Of a stretch of 64,000 bases of DNA, positions 12,180 to 23,170 are shown in pieces (within the stretch, counting starts at the first letter, position 1; each line of letters starts with the position of its first letter). Under the pieces are notes generated by a model, which made no database searches, was not told where the DNA came from, and was given only the letters and a program-made list of their open reading frames with translations. This DNA is from Aptenodytes patagonicus. Taxonomy: Eukaryota; Chordata; Aves; Sphenisciformes; Spheniscidae. A program made the translations under genes and the position numbers. The DNA is taken from assembly GCF_965638725.1 (NCBI RefSeq), contig NC_134951.1, forward strand, positions 28,899,746 to 28,963,745. The letters run 5' to 3'.

Positions 12180-15039
12180 GTGCTGATGCCGGGGGTGAAA
12201 TCGGTAGCCCAGCTCAAGTGCATCTACACCAATGCACGCAGCATGGGCGGCAAACAGGAGGAGCTGGAAGCCATTGTGCAGCAGGAGAGATACGACTTAG
12301 TCGCCACCACAGAAACATGGTGGGGTGACTCTCACGATTGGAGTGCTGCAATGGATGGCTATAGACTCCTCAGAAGGAACAGGCAAGGAAGGAGAGGCGG
12401 TGGGGTGGCTCTGTATGTTAGGGAGTGTTTCGATTGTCTAGAGCTCAATGATTGTGATGATGATACGGTTGACTGTTTATGGGTCAGGATGAGGGGGAAG
12501 GCCAACGAGGCAGATATCCTGCTGGGAGTCTGTTATAGACCACCCAACCAGGATGAAGGGGCGGATGAAGCATTCTACAAGCGGCTGGCACAAGTCTCTC
12601 AATCGCTAGCCCTTGTTCTTGTGGGGGACTTCAACTTCCCGGACGTCTGCTGGAAATACAACACGACAGAGAGGAAACAGTCTAGGAGGTTCCTGGCGTG
12701 TGTGGAAGACAACTTCCTGACGCAGCTGGTAAGTGAGCCTACCAGGGGAGGTGCCTCGCTCAACCTGCTGTTTACCAACAGAGAAGGACTGGTGGGAGAT
12801 GTGGTGGTCAGAGGCCGTCTTGGGCTTAGCGACCATGAAATGGTAGAATTCTCCATTCTTGGTGAAGTAAGGAGGTGGGGCAGCAAAACCGCAACCATGG
12901 ACTTCCGGAGGGCAGACTTTGGCCTGTTCAGGACGCTGGTTGAGAGAGTCCCTTGGGAGACGGTCCTGAAGGGCAAAGGGGTCCGGGAAGGCTGGACGAT
13001 CTCCAAGAAGGAAGTCTTAAAGGCGCAGGAGCAGGCTTTTTTTCATCATTTTTTTATCATTTTTATGATTTTTATCTTTTTTTTACGGCAGGGGGACATG
13101 TGCCGTAAGAAGAACGGGCGGGGAAGAAAACTGGCCTGGCTGAACGGGGAGCTCTTGCTGGGACTCAGGAAAAAAAGGAGAGTTTACCACTTGTGGAAGA
13201 AGGGGCAGGCAACTCAAGAAGAGTACAGGGATCTCGTTAGGTCGTGCAGAGAAGAAATGAGAAAGGCAAAAGCCCAGCTAGAACGCAATCTGGCCGCTGT
13301 CGTTAAAGACAACAAAAAAAGTTTTTACAAATATATGAATGACAAGAAGAGAGCCAAGGAGAATCTCCATCCATTATTGGGTGCGGGGGGGGAACATTGT
13401 CACCGACGATGAGGAAAAGGCTGAGGTACTTAATGCCTTCTTTGCCTCAGTCTTTAACAGGCAGACCAGTTATCCTGAGGGTACTCAGCCCCCTGAGCTG
13501 GAAGACAGGGACGGCGAGCAGGATGAACCCCCCATAATCCAAGAGGAAGCAGTCAATGACCTGCTACGCCACCTGGACGCTCACAAGTCTATGGGGCCAG
13601 ATGGGATCCACCCGAGAGTGCTGAGGGAGCTGGCGGAGGTGCTCGCCAAGCCACTCTCCATCATTTATCAGCAGTCCTGGTTAACGGGGGAGGTCCCGGA
13701 CGACTGGAGGCTTGCCAAGGTGACACCCATCTACAAGAAGGGCCGGAAGGAGGATCCGGGGAACTACAGGCCTGTCAGCCTGACCTCGGTGCTGGGGAAG
13801 ATTACGGAGTGGTTCATCTTGAGGACGCTCACAAGGCATGAGCGGAACAACCAGGGGATCAGGCCCAGCCAGCACGGATTCGTGAGAGGCAGGTCCTGCT
13901 TGACCAACCTGATCTCCTTCTATGACCAGGTGACCCGCCTAGTGGATGAGGGAAAGGCTGTGGATGTGGTCTACCTGGACTTCAGTAAGGCTTTTGACAC
14001 CGTCTCCCACAGCATTCTCCTCGAGAAGCTGGCGGCTCACAGCTTAGACAGGTGTACTCTGCGCTGGGTCAAAAACTGGCTGGATGGCTGGTCCCAGAGA
14101 GTTGTGGTGAATGGAGTTACATCCAGTTGGCGGCCGGTCACGAGCGGTGTTCCCCAGGGCTCAGTACTGGGGCCGGTCTTGTTTAATATCTTTATCAATG
14201 ATCTGGATGAGGGGATCGAGTGTACCCTCAGTAAGTTTGCAGACGACACCAAGTTGGGTGGGAGTGTTGATCTGCTCGAGGGTAGGAAGGCTCTGCAGAG
14301 GGACCTGGACAGGCTGGATCGATGGGCCGAGGCCAACTGTATGAGGTTCCACAAGGCCAAGTGCTGGGTCCTGCACTTCGGCCACAACAACCCCATGCAG
14401 CGCTACAGGCTTGGGGAAGAGTGGCTGGAAAGCTGCCTGGCAGAAAAGGACCTGGGGGTGCTGGTTGACAGATGGCTGAACATGAGCCAGCAGTGTGCCC
14501 AGGTGGCCAAGAAGGCCAATGGCATCCTGGCCTGTATCAGAAATAGTGTGGCCAGCAGGAGTAGGGAAGTGATCGTGCCCCTGTACTCGGCCCTGGTGAG
14601 GCCGCACCTCGAATACTGTGTTCAGTTTTGGGCCCCTCACTACAAGAAGGACATTGAGGTGCTGGAGCGTGTCCAGAGAAGGGCAATGAGGCTGGTGAAG
14701 GGTCTGGAGAGCAAGTCTTATGAGGAGCAGCTGAGGGAACTGGGGTTGTTTAGCCTGGAGAAGAGGAGGCTGAGGGGAGACCTCGTTGCTCTCTACAACT
14801 ACCTGCAAGGAGGTTGTAGCGAGGTGGGTGTTGGTCTCTTCTCCCAAGTAACTAGCGATAGGACGAGAGGAAATGGCCTCAAGTTGCGCCAGGGGAGGTT
14901 TAGATTGGATGTAAGGAAAAATATCTTTACTGAAAGAGTGGTTAAAGATTGGAAGAGGCTGCCCAGGGAAGTGGTGGAGTCACCATCCCTGGAGGTATTT
15001 AAAAGACGAGTAGATGAGGTGCTTAGGGACATGGTTTAG
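12180..15039 (+). pseudogene. CR1 ORF2: endonuclease plus reverse transcriptase, one frameshift
   Basis: Encodes the APE-type endonuclease (CIYTNARSMGGKQEELE near the start, TTETWW with the catalytic Glu, VGDFNFPDVCW with the catalytic Asp, and SDHEMVEF with the Asp-His pair). It then encodes the reverse transcriptase ([61 protein letters not shown], the catalytic FADDT box at about 14237-14251) and the C-terminal CR1 region ending at TAG 15037-15039. The first frame (12180-13412) and second frame (13339-15039) meet at a run of eight Gs at 13385-13392. Dropping one G joins the frames, so this is a single +1 insertion or a sequencing error. No other stop interrupts about 950 codons. A T-rich in-frame insert at about 13037-13085 separates the two domains. 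Confidence 0.93.
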
Positions 15040-15119
15040 TGGGCATGGTGGTGTTGGGTTGACGGTTGGACTCGATGATCTTAGAGGTCTTTTCCAACCT
15101 CAGTGATTCTATGATTCTA

Positions 15120-18100
15120 GCATCTTAACTATCAGCTACCTTAACTACTATTCTCAGATGCTGCTTATATATTCACAGGGGATCTGAAAGCTAATTTTTC
15201 TGTATGTCAATACAAATGGAAGATAAGGCCAGTTTCTAGACAGAATACTTAAAAATAAATCTACATTGGTGATATGCTCTTAATTTTGTCAGGTTACATC
15301 TGTGTTAGCAAAGTAACAATGTCCAGGTTCATTCTCCAGTCATGAGGAGAACTACGCCCATATTACTAAACTGTCTCCAAGACAGGAGGTTTCATTATTC
15401 ACAGACTCTATTGAGAATATTCCCTTGTCTATGCTACCTCCTGAACTATTCCCAGGAACTGTTTGGCAGGTGAATTATTTAGTATGTTTGAAAACCAGGT
15501 CAAGAATAATTTTCACAACGTTGCATTGTGGATACTCACGTTCCAGCACCTGGACTCATGCATTGGCACTGGTGACAGTTTGGATAGTTTTCATCATGGA
15601 GACTTTAGGTGAGATCTTTCTTTGATTTTTAACCAATAGTTTGCTCTTTTGAGCCTATATCCTGATGTATAGAATAGCTTTTATTTTCAAATGAAATGGA
15701 TAGTGTTGCGTCTGAAATGTGCCTGCCATCAGCATGTTGGAAACCTTTCAAATTCTTCTCAAACAGAAACACTTTGTAAGCTTCCCATGAGTTGACAGTA
15801 CTTTCTTAAATGTTTATCTGTGCTCTATCTAAGCATCTATAACCCAGGGAGAGATGTTATTGTGTAACACAGAAACACTGTGGGCTGTGAATTTTTGCTG
15901 TCAGCCTAAAATATAGTCACTTTGGGTTCCTTTCCTGTTTGTTGGGGTTTTTTTAACCTCTGTTGTCTCTTTTATAAATAATCATTCATAAAATAAAAAG
16001 AAAAATAGAGGGTTTAATTTCTTATTCATTCCACATAACGTAAGCCTGTCACTTGCACCCATGCAAGCATGCTCATTTTTCAGGCTCTGTAGGCTGTTGC
16101 TTTAGGGAAGGTGAAGTGAGGGGGAGTAAATCTCAATGTGTTAAATGTAGTATGTATACCCTTCTAGTGCCTGGAGCCATCTGTTTTATGTTGAAGGTGT
16201 AACTGTTAACAGAACTCTGTTGTCTTTCTGGAAATGAAGAATCAAGGGGGAAAAAAGTCTTTTTTAATGGTTTAAATAATTCTAAAATTGAGCTATTTTT
16301 TCTTTGCTGATGCTTTTTCTTTCTTTTTTTTAAGCTATTCCCTAGCAATTTTATCACCTAAAGTTTTACAGCCCAGAAGTAAGTATATGACTGGAATCAG
16401 CACCATCTCCATCTGTGCCAGTGCTTGATAAGGTGAGACCTCCCATGGATGGTTTATTTAGCTCGCATCTTTGTAAGAGGTAAACTAGAATCCTTCAACT
16501 AATTTGATAACAGTCCTTCATTTCCTGGGAGCAATTTAAATGCAAGAAATATGTGGTTTATAGCACAGATTATAGTACTCCTTCCTTATAGTTGAAACTA
16601 CTGCCAAACTAATTTTTTCAAGTGGCTCCCTAGAAACTTCATGCCATCTCTTGTGTCACCTAAGAAAAATTTCTGCCTTAAGTCAAGGCATTTAGAAGGT
16701 TTCCTGATTTTTTAAGAAGCATTTTATGGGCACTGCTGGGAGAAAAGGCAATTCCTTGTACTTAGCTAGACCCACTGGCACGTTTCTGCAATTCTAGTTT
16801 CTGGCTTTGAACAGGCCTTGAGGCTGTGAGGAAGTGGAATAATTCAGAATGGCCCTAAGCTAAGAACATCGCTGGACTACACCATAACAGAAATCCTCGA
16901 GTTACAGTAGTCGATCTGTCTACTCATGCTCATGTATCCAAGGAAATATTCATGTGGTGCTGCTCCACATGCCTTTCTTCAAACACAACAAATAATTTGG
17001 GTTTCATTGAGAATGAAATCAAACTCCCAGGGACCACTAACTGACAGGAGTTGTACACATTCAGAGTATGCCTAGGTTTATACTAGTGAATCGAAATACA
17101 GCTTGGACATGGGTGCCTGATTTGAAGAGTAAAAGAGTTAAGTAGTATTGATGCAATTGCTATAGAATTGTGTCTGGAATACTAATTTATTAGTATAGAC
17201 ATAGCCTCACTTTCATGATAAATACCACTTATTTACTCAGATGGAAGCTCTCACGAGGGGCTGTGAGCTGTTGGCAATGGTAGTTGGCTGCCTGCCTTGA
17301 AGCACAGTGGGTTTCTGTACCAGTACTTATGACATGTTACATTTAAGCATCACCCCTGTGAGCACCTGACCTAGACATAGCTCAGTGACTCCCCCATGTT
17401 CCAGGGAGCCAGACTGAACTTGGGAGAAGCCTTAATGTGTGCTGATTAAGAGCAGTGTCTAGTCAAGCCTTTCCAGCAGCCTCCCTTGTGCGTAACCCTC
17501 AATAGGTATCCAGTACAGGGAATGGAGGCTTTTATTAACAGCTGAAATAACAGGGCACACAGTCATAGCTCTGCTGTGATCCACTGCTTCAAGGGAAGAA
17601 TATAATTTCAGATGTGAAGAATATATTAAAATGCTTGGGCTTGTGGATGCCTCTTTTTTTTAATAGGCCACATTGCCACACTGGTCACAGTCCTGTAGTT
17701 CTGGGGTGCAAAGGTCTGGTGTGTAAGATACAGGGTCTGGAATCAGGAGACATGAGTTTGATTTCCAGCAGTGTGAATGGTTTTCTTTGGGTCATTAGAA
17801 AGGTCTGCATATCTCTATTTTCCTGTTTGCCCTCCCACATTTTTCTTTCTTGTCTGTTCCCGTTTTAAGCTCTTCAAAGATGACAAGATTTTAACTCTGT
17901 CTCTTTATGTTTTCTAGGTTACTGTGGTTTTCTTTCAAACTCCACATTTTGGAATAAGAACAAGGCACTTTGTTCTAACTTTCATGGGCTTTTATTGATT
18001 TATAACTGCTATGATTTATTACCTGCACTGCCTGATTTCATTTAACTAGAAACTCAGTCCAAACACAATGCATACAGCACTTGTCACAGAAAACATCAAA

Positions 18101-18779
18101 GGCACTACTCCTCTTCCTAGGAAAATCCATCCTAATTAAGTAAACAAAGTGTGTTCCAACATGAAATAAATCTTGAACACTGTGGCATGGACTGCAGGAC
18201 CTGCAGCTGGAATCCATAGGAGAGGTAACCAACAGCTCCCTGCTTACTTTTCAGCTCCATCAGCAAGATGTAGGCCATGGTTCAACCATCATCAACATGA
18301 GATCTGGGTGCTACTGGGTCACCTAGCATTACCAGCTGCACCCAGATGAAAAATAAGGACATGAATGTAGTTCTGATGATTCAAAGAGAACATATAATGC
18401 ATTATTTATTCAAGTTTTATGCTAGCTGTGAAGAATTGATGATTCCTGACCTAGCTTAAAAACTCTTCAAAAAATTATGAACACATTTGTACTAACACTG
18501 TTCGTACTGGTTAAGCCTTTCACATCAGATGACTATGATCATTTTTATCTTGTCCAGTCCTGAAAGCAGATTTGCCATTATGTTGAGCCAAATGAGAAGG
18601 AAATACAGAGAAGATGGAAATGGGGATGGGCTACTTGGGGGAATATAGAGATACTGTCTAAGCATGGAGGGGTGGAGTTAGGAAAGCCAGAGATTAGCTG
18701 GATCTGAAACTAGGGAGGTCCATGAACGAAAACAAGAGTTTCTTGATGTACAGCAGCAACAGAAAGAAAAACTGAAGAA
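15120..18779. other. Intergenic DNA, no gene seen
   Basis: AT-rich sequence, no exon, RNA gene or clear repeat recognised. Short open frames here look random. Confidence 0.5.
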
Positions 18780-19200
18780 AATGTGAACTTACTGCTCAAT
18801 GTGCTCACCTAGTGGCAAAGGACACAGAAAAGGCAAAAGTATTCAGTAACATTTTTCTCTTAGTCTTTACTGATAAGGTCTGCTCTCAGGCCTCTTGGGT
18901 ATAGTAGCAGAGGGTGTGAGAATGAACACTACTTATAGCAGAAGAAGATACAGTCAAGGAACTCTTAAGCAAATTCAGCTCTGTGGGATGGCAAGAATCC
19001 AGTGATGCAGAAGGAACTGGCTAATTTCATTAAGAGGCCTTCCTCTGTCATCTTTAAAAAGTCATGACAATCAGGGAAGATTTCTGCTGACTGCAAAAAT
19101 GAAAATGTCACGTCCGTCTTCAAGAAGGGCAAGAAGGAGGATCCAGGGACAAACAAACAAGCCAGGAACCTTCCTCTGATGACACCAGTTGACATGGCAT
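18780..19200 (+). mobile_element. Ancient CR1 LINE fragment, reverse transcriptase region
   Basis: Conceptual translation of the plus strand shows decayed CR1 RT motifs. Near 18813-18890 there is a stretch like DTEKAKVFSNIFLLVFTDK. Near 19105-19155 there is NVTSVFKKGKKEDPG, the equivalent of [13 protein letters not shown] in the young copy at 13725. The frames are interrupted and divergence is high, so this is an old insertion. Boundaries are approximate. Confidence 0.75.
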
Positions 19201-22200
19201 GGCTCATGTCAGCACAGATAAACTCTTTTCTTGGAAAATGGGTACTGTCCTGAAAACTGTGTGTTGGAAATGGTTCCTGCCCTATTTTAACCTCCAAACC
19301 ATATTCAGGCATTGCTTAGGTTTTGTTTAGTTTACTGTATAGATATAGCCAGTACCAGTAAAGATGTAGTCAAGGAGACCCAAAGCCGAGTGCAAAGTAG
19401 TGTTGAGGTAGCCAGCCTGTGACACGTTGACTCAGGACCAGAGAACAGGCCCTGGCCCTGTTTAATTAAAATTACAGATGTATTCATTACTTCACTTATC
19501 AGTTAAACACACGCACAGGCACTCTGGGGACAAGCATATAGACAAGCAGATGGTAAATGTTTTGCTCATCTGAAGTTAACTTCCACTCTAAACAGCAGAA
19601 CTTTTCTGAAGCTGGTCAAAGACATGCAGAACACATGGAGCAGAGGTGAACAACTGAAAGGGTGCTACCCATTGCTCTGCTGTACATCCCTGTATGTGTG
19701 ATATACTTTCCAGAAACCTGTTCAGACAGCAATTTATTCTAAAAATTAAATTACTTTATTTGAGTACTGCAGTTTTGACTATTTTGTTCATCTTTAATAA
19801 CTGTTTTGAGCTGTTTGTTTTATTCATTACTGTTATTTAATAAATTTTTGTCTTACAATAAAAATGCACACAGAATTCAATAGAGATAACTGTAAGTTTC
19901 CAAAAATAATATAAATTGTGGTACAAAGTGAAACTTCCTCAGCATTCAAGTTCAGTATTGTTGCTTAAAGGGGAATAATTTCATTATTCTTTAAAAAAAA
20001 AAAACCTGCCTATGAATTAATGTCCAACAAAACAATATTCACAGAGCAAATCTAAAATCTACGTTCAAAAACTGGTCATTAGGAGAGTCTTAGAGTAATA
20101 ATTTAGTATTTAATAACATAAAATGCTACAGCTTATAAAACAGCAAAGAAGCTGGGTTCTTTGGGCATGGGGAATGGTAATATTTGAAGAAAATAGATGA
20201 TTAACATACCATTTATGTAGGAAAAGCACATCTTGCACTTCAGGATGAAAGAAAAAGTATTGAAAGTCACAAGACCATACAGTACAGTATTACAGTAATA
20301 CAGTACAACACAATCCAGGGTATTATCAACGCTACACTGTAATGCTGCTTGCAATGGTATTAATAGCAAAAGAAGGCATTTGGCTGCTAGGTAAACTGTA
20401 TTCCCTCTTAACTGTATTCCTCCTCACAGAGTGGAAAAATATGGTCTGAGTAACCTGTCTCTAGTGAAGTGAGGGAATAGGTTTTGGATAATGAATTAAA
20501 TACTAGTTTCCTAGGAGACGGATTGATGCACAGGGGGCAGTGTCAGTCCTCTTCTCTGGAGCATTGCTTGCTATCCAGTGTGCTCTCAACCTACAATATT
20601 AAGCTCTGTTAATGGAAGCCTGTTTCTGTGTAAACGTCTTGAATTACTGAAGAGTAATTTAGGACAGTTTCCAGGTTACTTACGCTAGCCTCTCACATTC
20701 TCTGTAGAAGGAGAGTTGAGTAAGACCCAAGTACAGGCTGTAATAATGTATGTGTTACTAGAAGTCTGTGAGGTTATCTTGTCTGCGTACACCACACAGG
20801 CACAATTTTGGGGGGCTCAATCTGCATATCTGAGTTGGAATTTCTATGTTCTGAGGTGTACATTTATGCAGCTTTTGCACTGATGCTTCAACAGAAGGTG
20901 AAACCTGTTTTCTTAATTATCCACAGAGAAGGTTACAATGTTATATTCAAGAAGGAATATACTTTTCTTAAATTGTTTTCTTTTAAACTTTTTTTTTATT
21001 TGCAACTGATAATGTAACTTGGAAAACATTCAGTTCAACTGTAATCATCCATCTTTGCTGTTATCTTGTGACAACAGTAGATGTATAGTTTATCTGGGGA
21101 CAATCTGTTTACTTACAGTAGGCTGGATTTGCGGAGAAAAGAGATTTAGCTGGTTTTAAGGTGCAGCTTATTACATTTATTGAACAGATTTCATAGTGTG
21201 TTAACCTATGAGCAATAGGATACACAATAAAGGTAGTTTAATATTCCATGGGAAACTTCAGAAATCTCACCTAATTTCTAACACAGGAAAGCTAAGCCAA
21301 ACCTTTTGTTATAATTAACAGTGACGAGCCTGGATATTCTTGTTATCTGTATGAATGATGAGACCTTCTAAAAAGTAGCTAAATTTTTTACCTTAATGAG
21401 TTCTACAGTCTATTTTTACCTTGTTGGAAGAAAAGCTGTTGGATCTATTCTGTATTTCCCACTACTAATTTCATTCGGTGATTCCTTCTTGTGCCATGAG
21501 TTAGAGAGAACAGAAATATAGTTTTCTTTCCTCTTGCTGTTCATTTTTTGGCACACTTTTACTGATATCCTTTCTGATTTGCTTCCTGTGGTAAAACATC
21601 CCATTTTTTCAACTTCTTTGCAAAGACATTCACATTGTCTTTATCATTCTCACCACCCTTTTACAAAGATCTTCAAAACCTGACGTGTGCTCTTTGAACA
21701 ACAGATTGACTAGCACATCCAACAGTATTACTGATGAGACACCACCACTGATCTGTTTAAGGATACTATATTCTTGTATAATTCTGCAAACTGTCCTTTC
21801 TCCCTGCACATATGAACTTTATCAGTTCATATGATACTTTCAATGAGACTTTCAATGAACTTTAACAGTAATGTAACTAATAATTTGGGGTGCACTTATA
21901 ACAGCTCTTTATTCAGTGTAGATTCTCCATCTCATGGTCCAGCTTACTCTTATTCTCTGGCAAGGAGAATGGAAAATGAAGAAGCAATTTATAAGTCCTA
22001 TAACAAAATGCATATGTCTTTACACAGATTATAAACCAACTCTATTTAGGTATTTGTAGATATGAGTAGATATTCTGAAGCCAGAATAATTTGTGGTTAT
22101 CTTTATACAAAATGAATGATTAAGCAAATTTACAGAAAGGAGACAAAACAGCTAAAGGAAGGGACAGATTTTTCAAGTTCTGATATTTAGTTTGGACTTA

Positions 22201-22612
22201 GTGGACTTAGTCTGGACTTCAGTCAGTGCACCAGTGCCAGGATTTATGCAACTCATAAATTTAGGTGCTCAACTTGTCAACCTTCACCTCCTTCACTTAT
22301 AGCACCTTAAATTTATGTTTTTACAAACATTCATAGTAAGGAAGTTCTGTGAACTCAGTTTGCAATGAGTAACTAGAAGCTGGGGTTAAGCGATGACAGT
22401 TTTCTATAAGTGGTTGCAAACAACTTACTGTGATGTGTATAAACATACATAATCCTCACAAAGTGCATTAAGTATAATCCTGCTTGCGGTGAAAATGCTA
22501 AGAGCTCAGCTGTGCTTCACAAGAAATGACTTTTACACCTAGAGTTTTGAAATCCAGAAGAAAAAGCCACTGAAGAAACAGTGAGGAACATCTGAGGAGG
22601 CTTAAGTATTTA
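19201..22612. other. Intergenic DNA, no gene seen
   Basis: AT-rich. No exon, RNA gene or clear repeat recognised. It contains a small perfect hairpin at 21809-21833: 9-bp arms, CATATGAAC and GTTCATATG, with a 7-nt loop. Confidence 0.5.
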
Positions 22613-22617
22613 AAGAG

Positions 22618-23165
22618 TGTCATGGTTTAACCTCAGCTGGCAACTGAGCACCACAAAACCTCTCACTCACTCTCCCCCCACCCCGGTGGGATGGCGGAGA
22701 GAATCGGAAGAGTAAAAGTGAGAAAACTCATGGGTTGAGATAAGAACAGTTTAATAATTGAAATAAAATAAAATAGTAATAATAATAACAATAATAAAAG
22801 AATATACAAAGCAAGTGATGCACAATGCAGTTGCTCACCACCCGCTGATCGATTCCCAGCCAGTCCCCGAGCAGCGGCCCCCCCGGCCAGCTTTCCCCAG
22901 TTTATGTACTGAGCATGACGTCACATGGTATGGAATGTCCCTTTGGCCAGTTTGGCTGTGCCCCCTCCCAGCTTCTTGTGCACCTCCAGCCTTCTCAGTC
23001 AGTAGAGCATGGGAAGCTGAAAAGCCCTTGACTAGTGTAAGCATTACCTAGCAACAACTAAAACATCTGTGTGTTATGAACATTATTCTCAACCTAAATC
23101 CAAAACACAGCACTGTGTCAGCTACTAGGAAGAAAACTAACTCCATCCCAGCTGAAACCAGGACA
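22618..23165 (-). mobile_element. Solo LTR, ERVL-type avian endogenous retrovirus (copy 2)
   Basis: A 548-bp LTR in reverse orientation with TG...CA ends, flanked by a perfect 5-bp target-site duplication, AAGAG, at 22613-22617 and 23166-23170. On the minus strand it has a TATA-like TACATAAA (from about 22893-22903) and an AT-rich (ATA)n stretch downstream. Its core matches the LTR at 40399 closely but not that of the LTR at 1008. No internal viral genes adjoin it. Confidence 0.93.
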
Positions 23166-23170
23166 AAGAG

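Larger units (their letters stand above)
11885..15119 (+). mobile_element. Nearly complete CR1 LINE
   Basis: About 3.2 kb of CR1 in sense orientation: the C-terminal end of ORF1 (to 12123), a short spacer, ORF2 with endonuclease and reverse transcriptase (12180-15039), a short 3' UTR, and the ATTCTATG-type tail at about 15105-15119. It is 5'-truncated inside ORF1, near the GTTTTCC at 11888. ORF2 is broken by only one frameshift. It belongs to a different CR1 family from the 8180, 42672 and 48315 copies and to the same group as 44344 and 63741, sharing the CATGGTTTAG stop region and the AGAGGTCTTTTCCAACCT 3' motif. It is the longest young element in the window. Confidence 0.95.

Noticed and set aside
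12599..13006. 135-codon minus-strand open frame
   Set aside because: Antisense shadow of the CR1 endonuclease.
14161..14847. 228-codon minus-strand open frame inside the CR1
   Set aside because: Antisense shadow of the RT frame. Equivalent antisense frames occur at the same place in the copies at 43088-43666 and 48835-49326.
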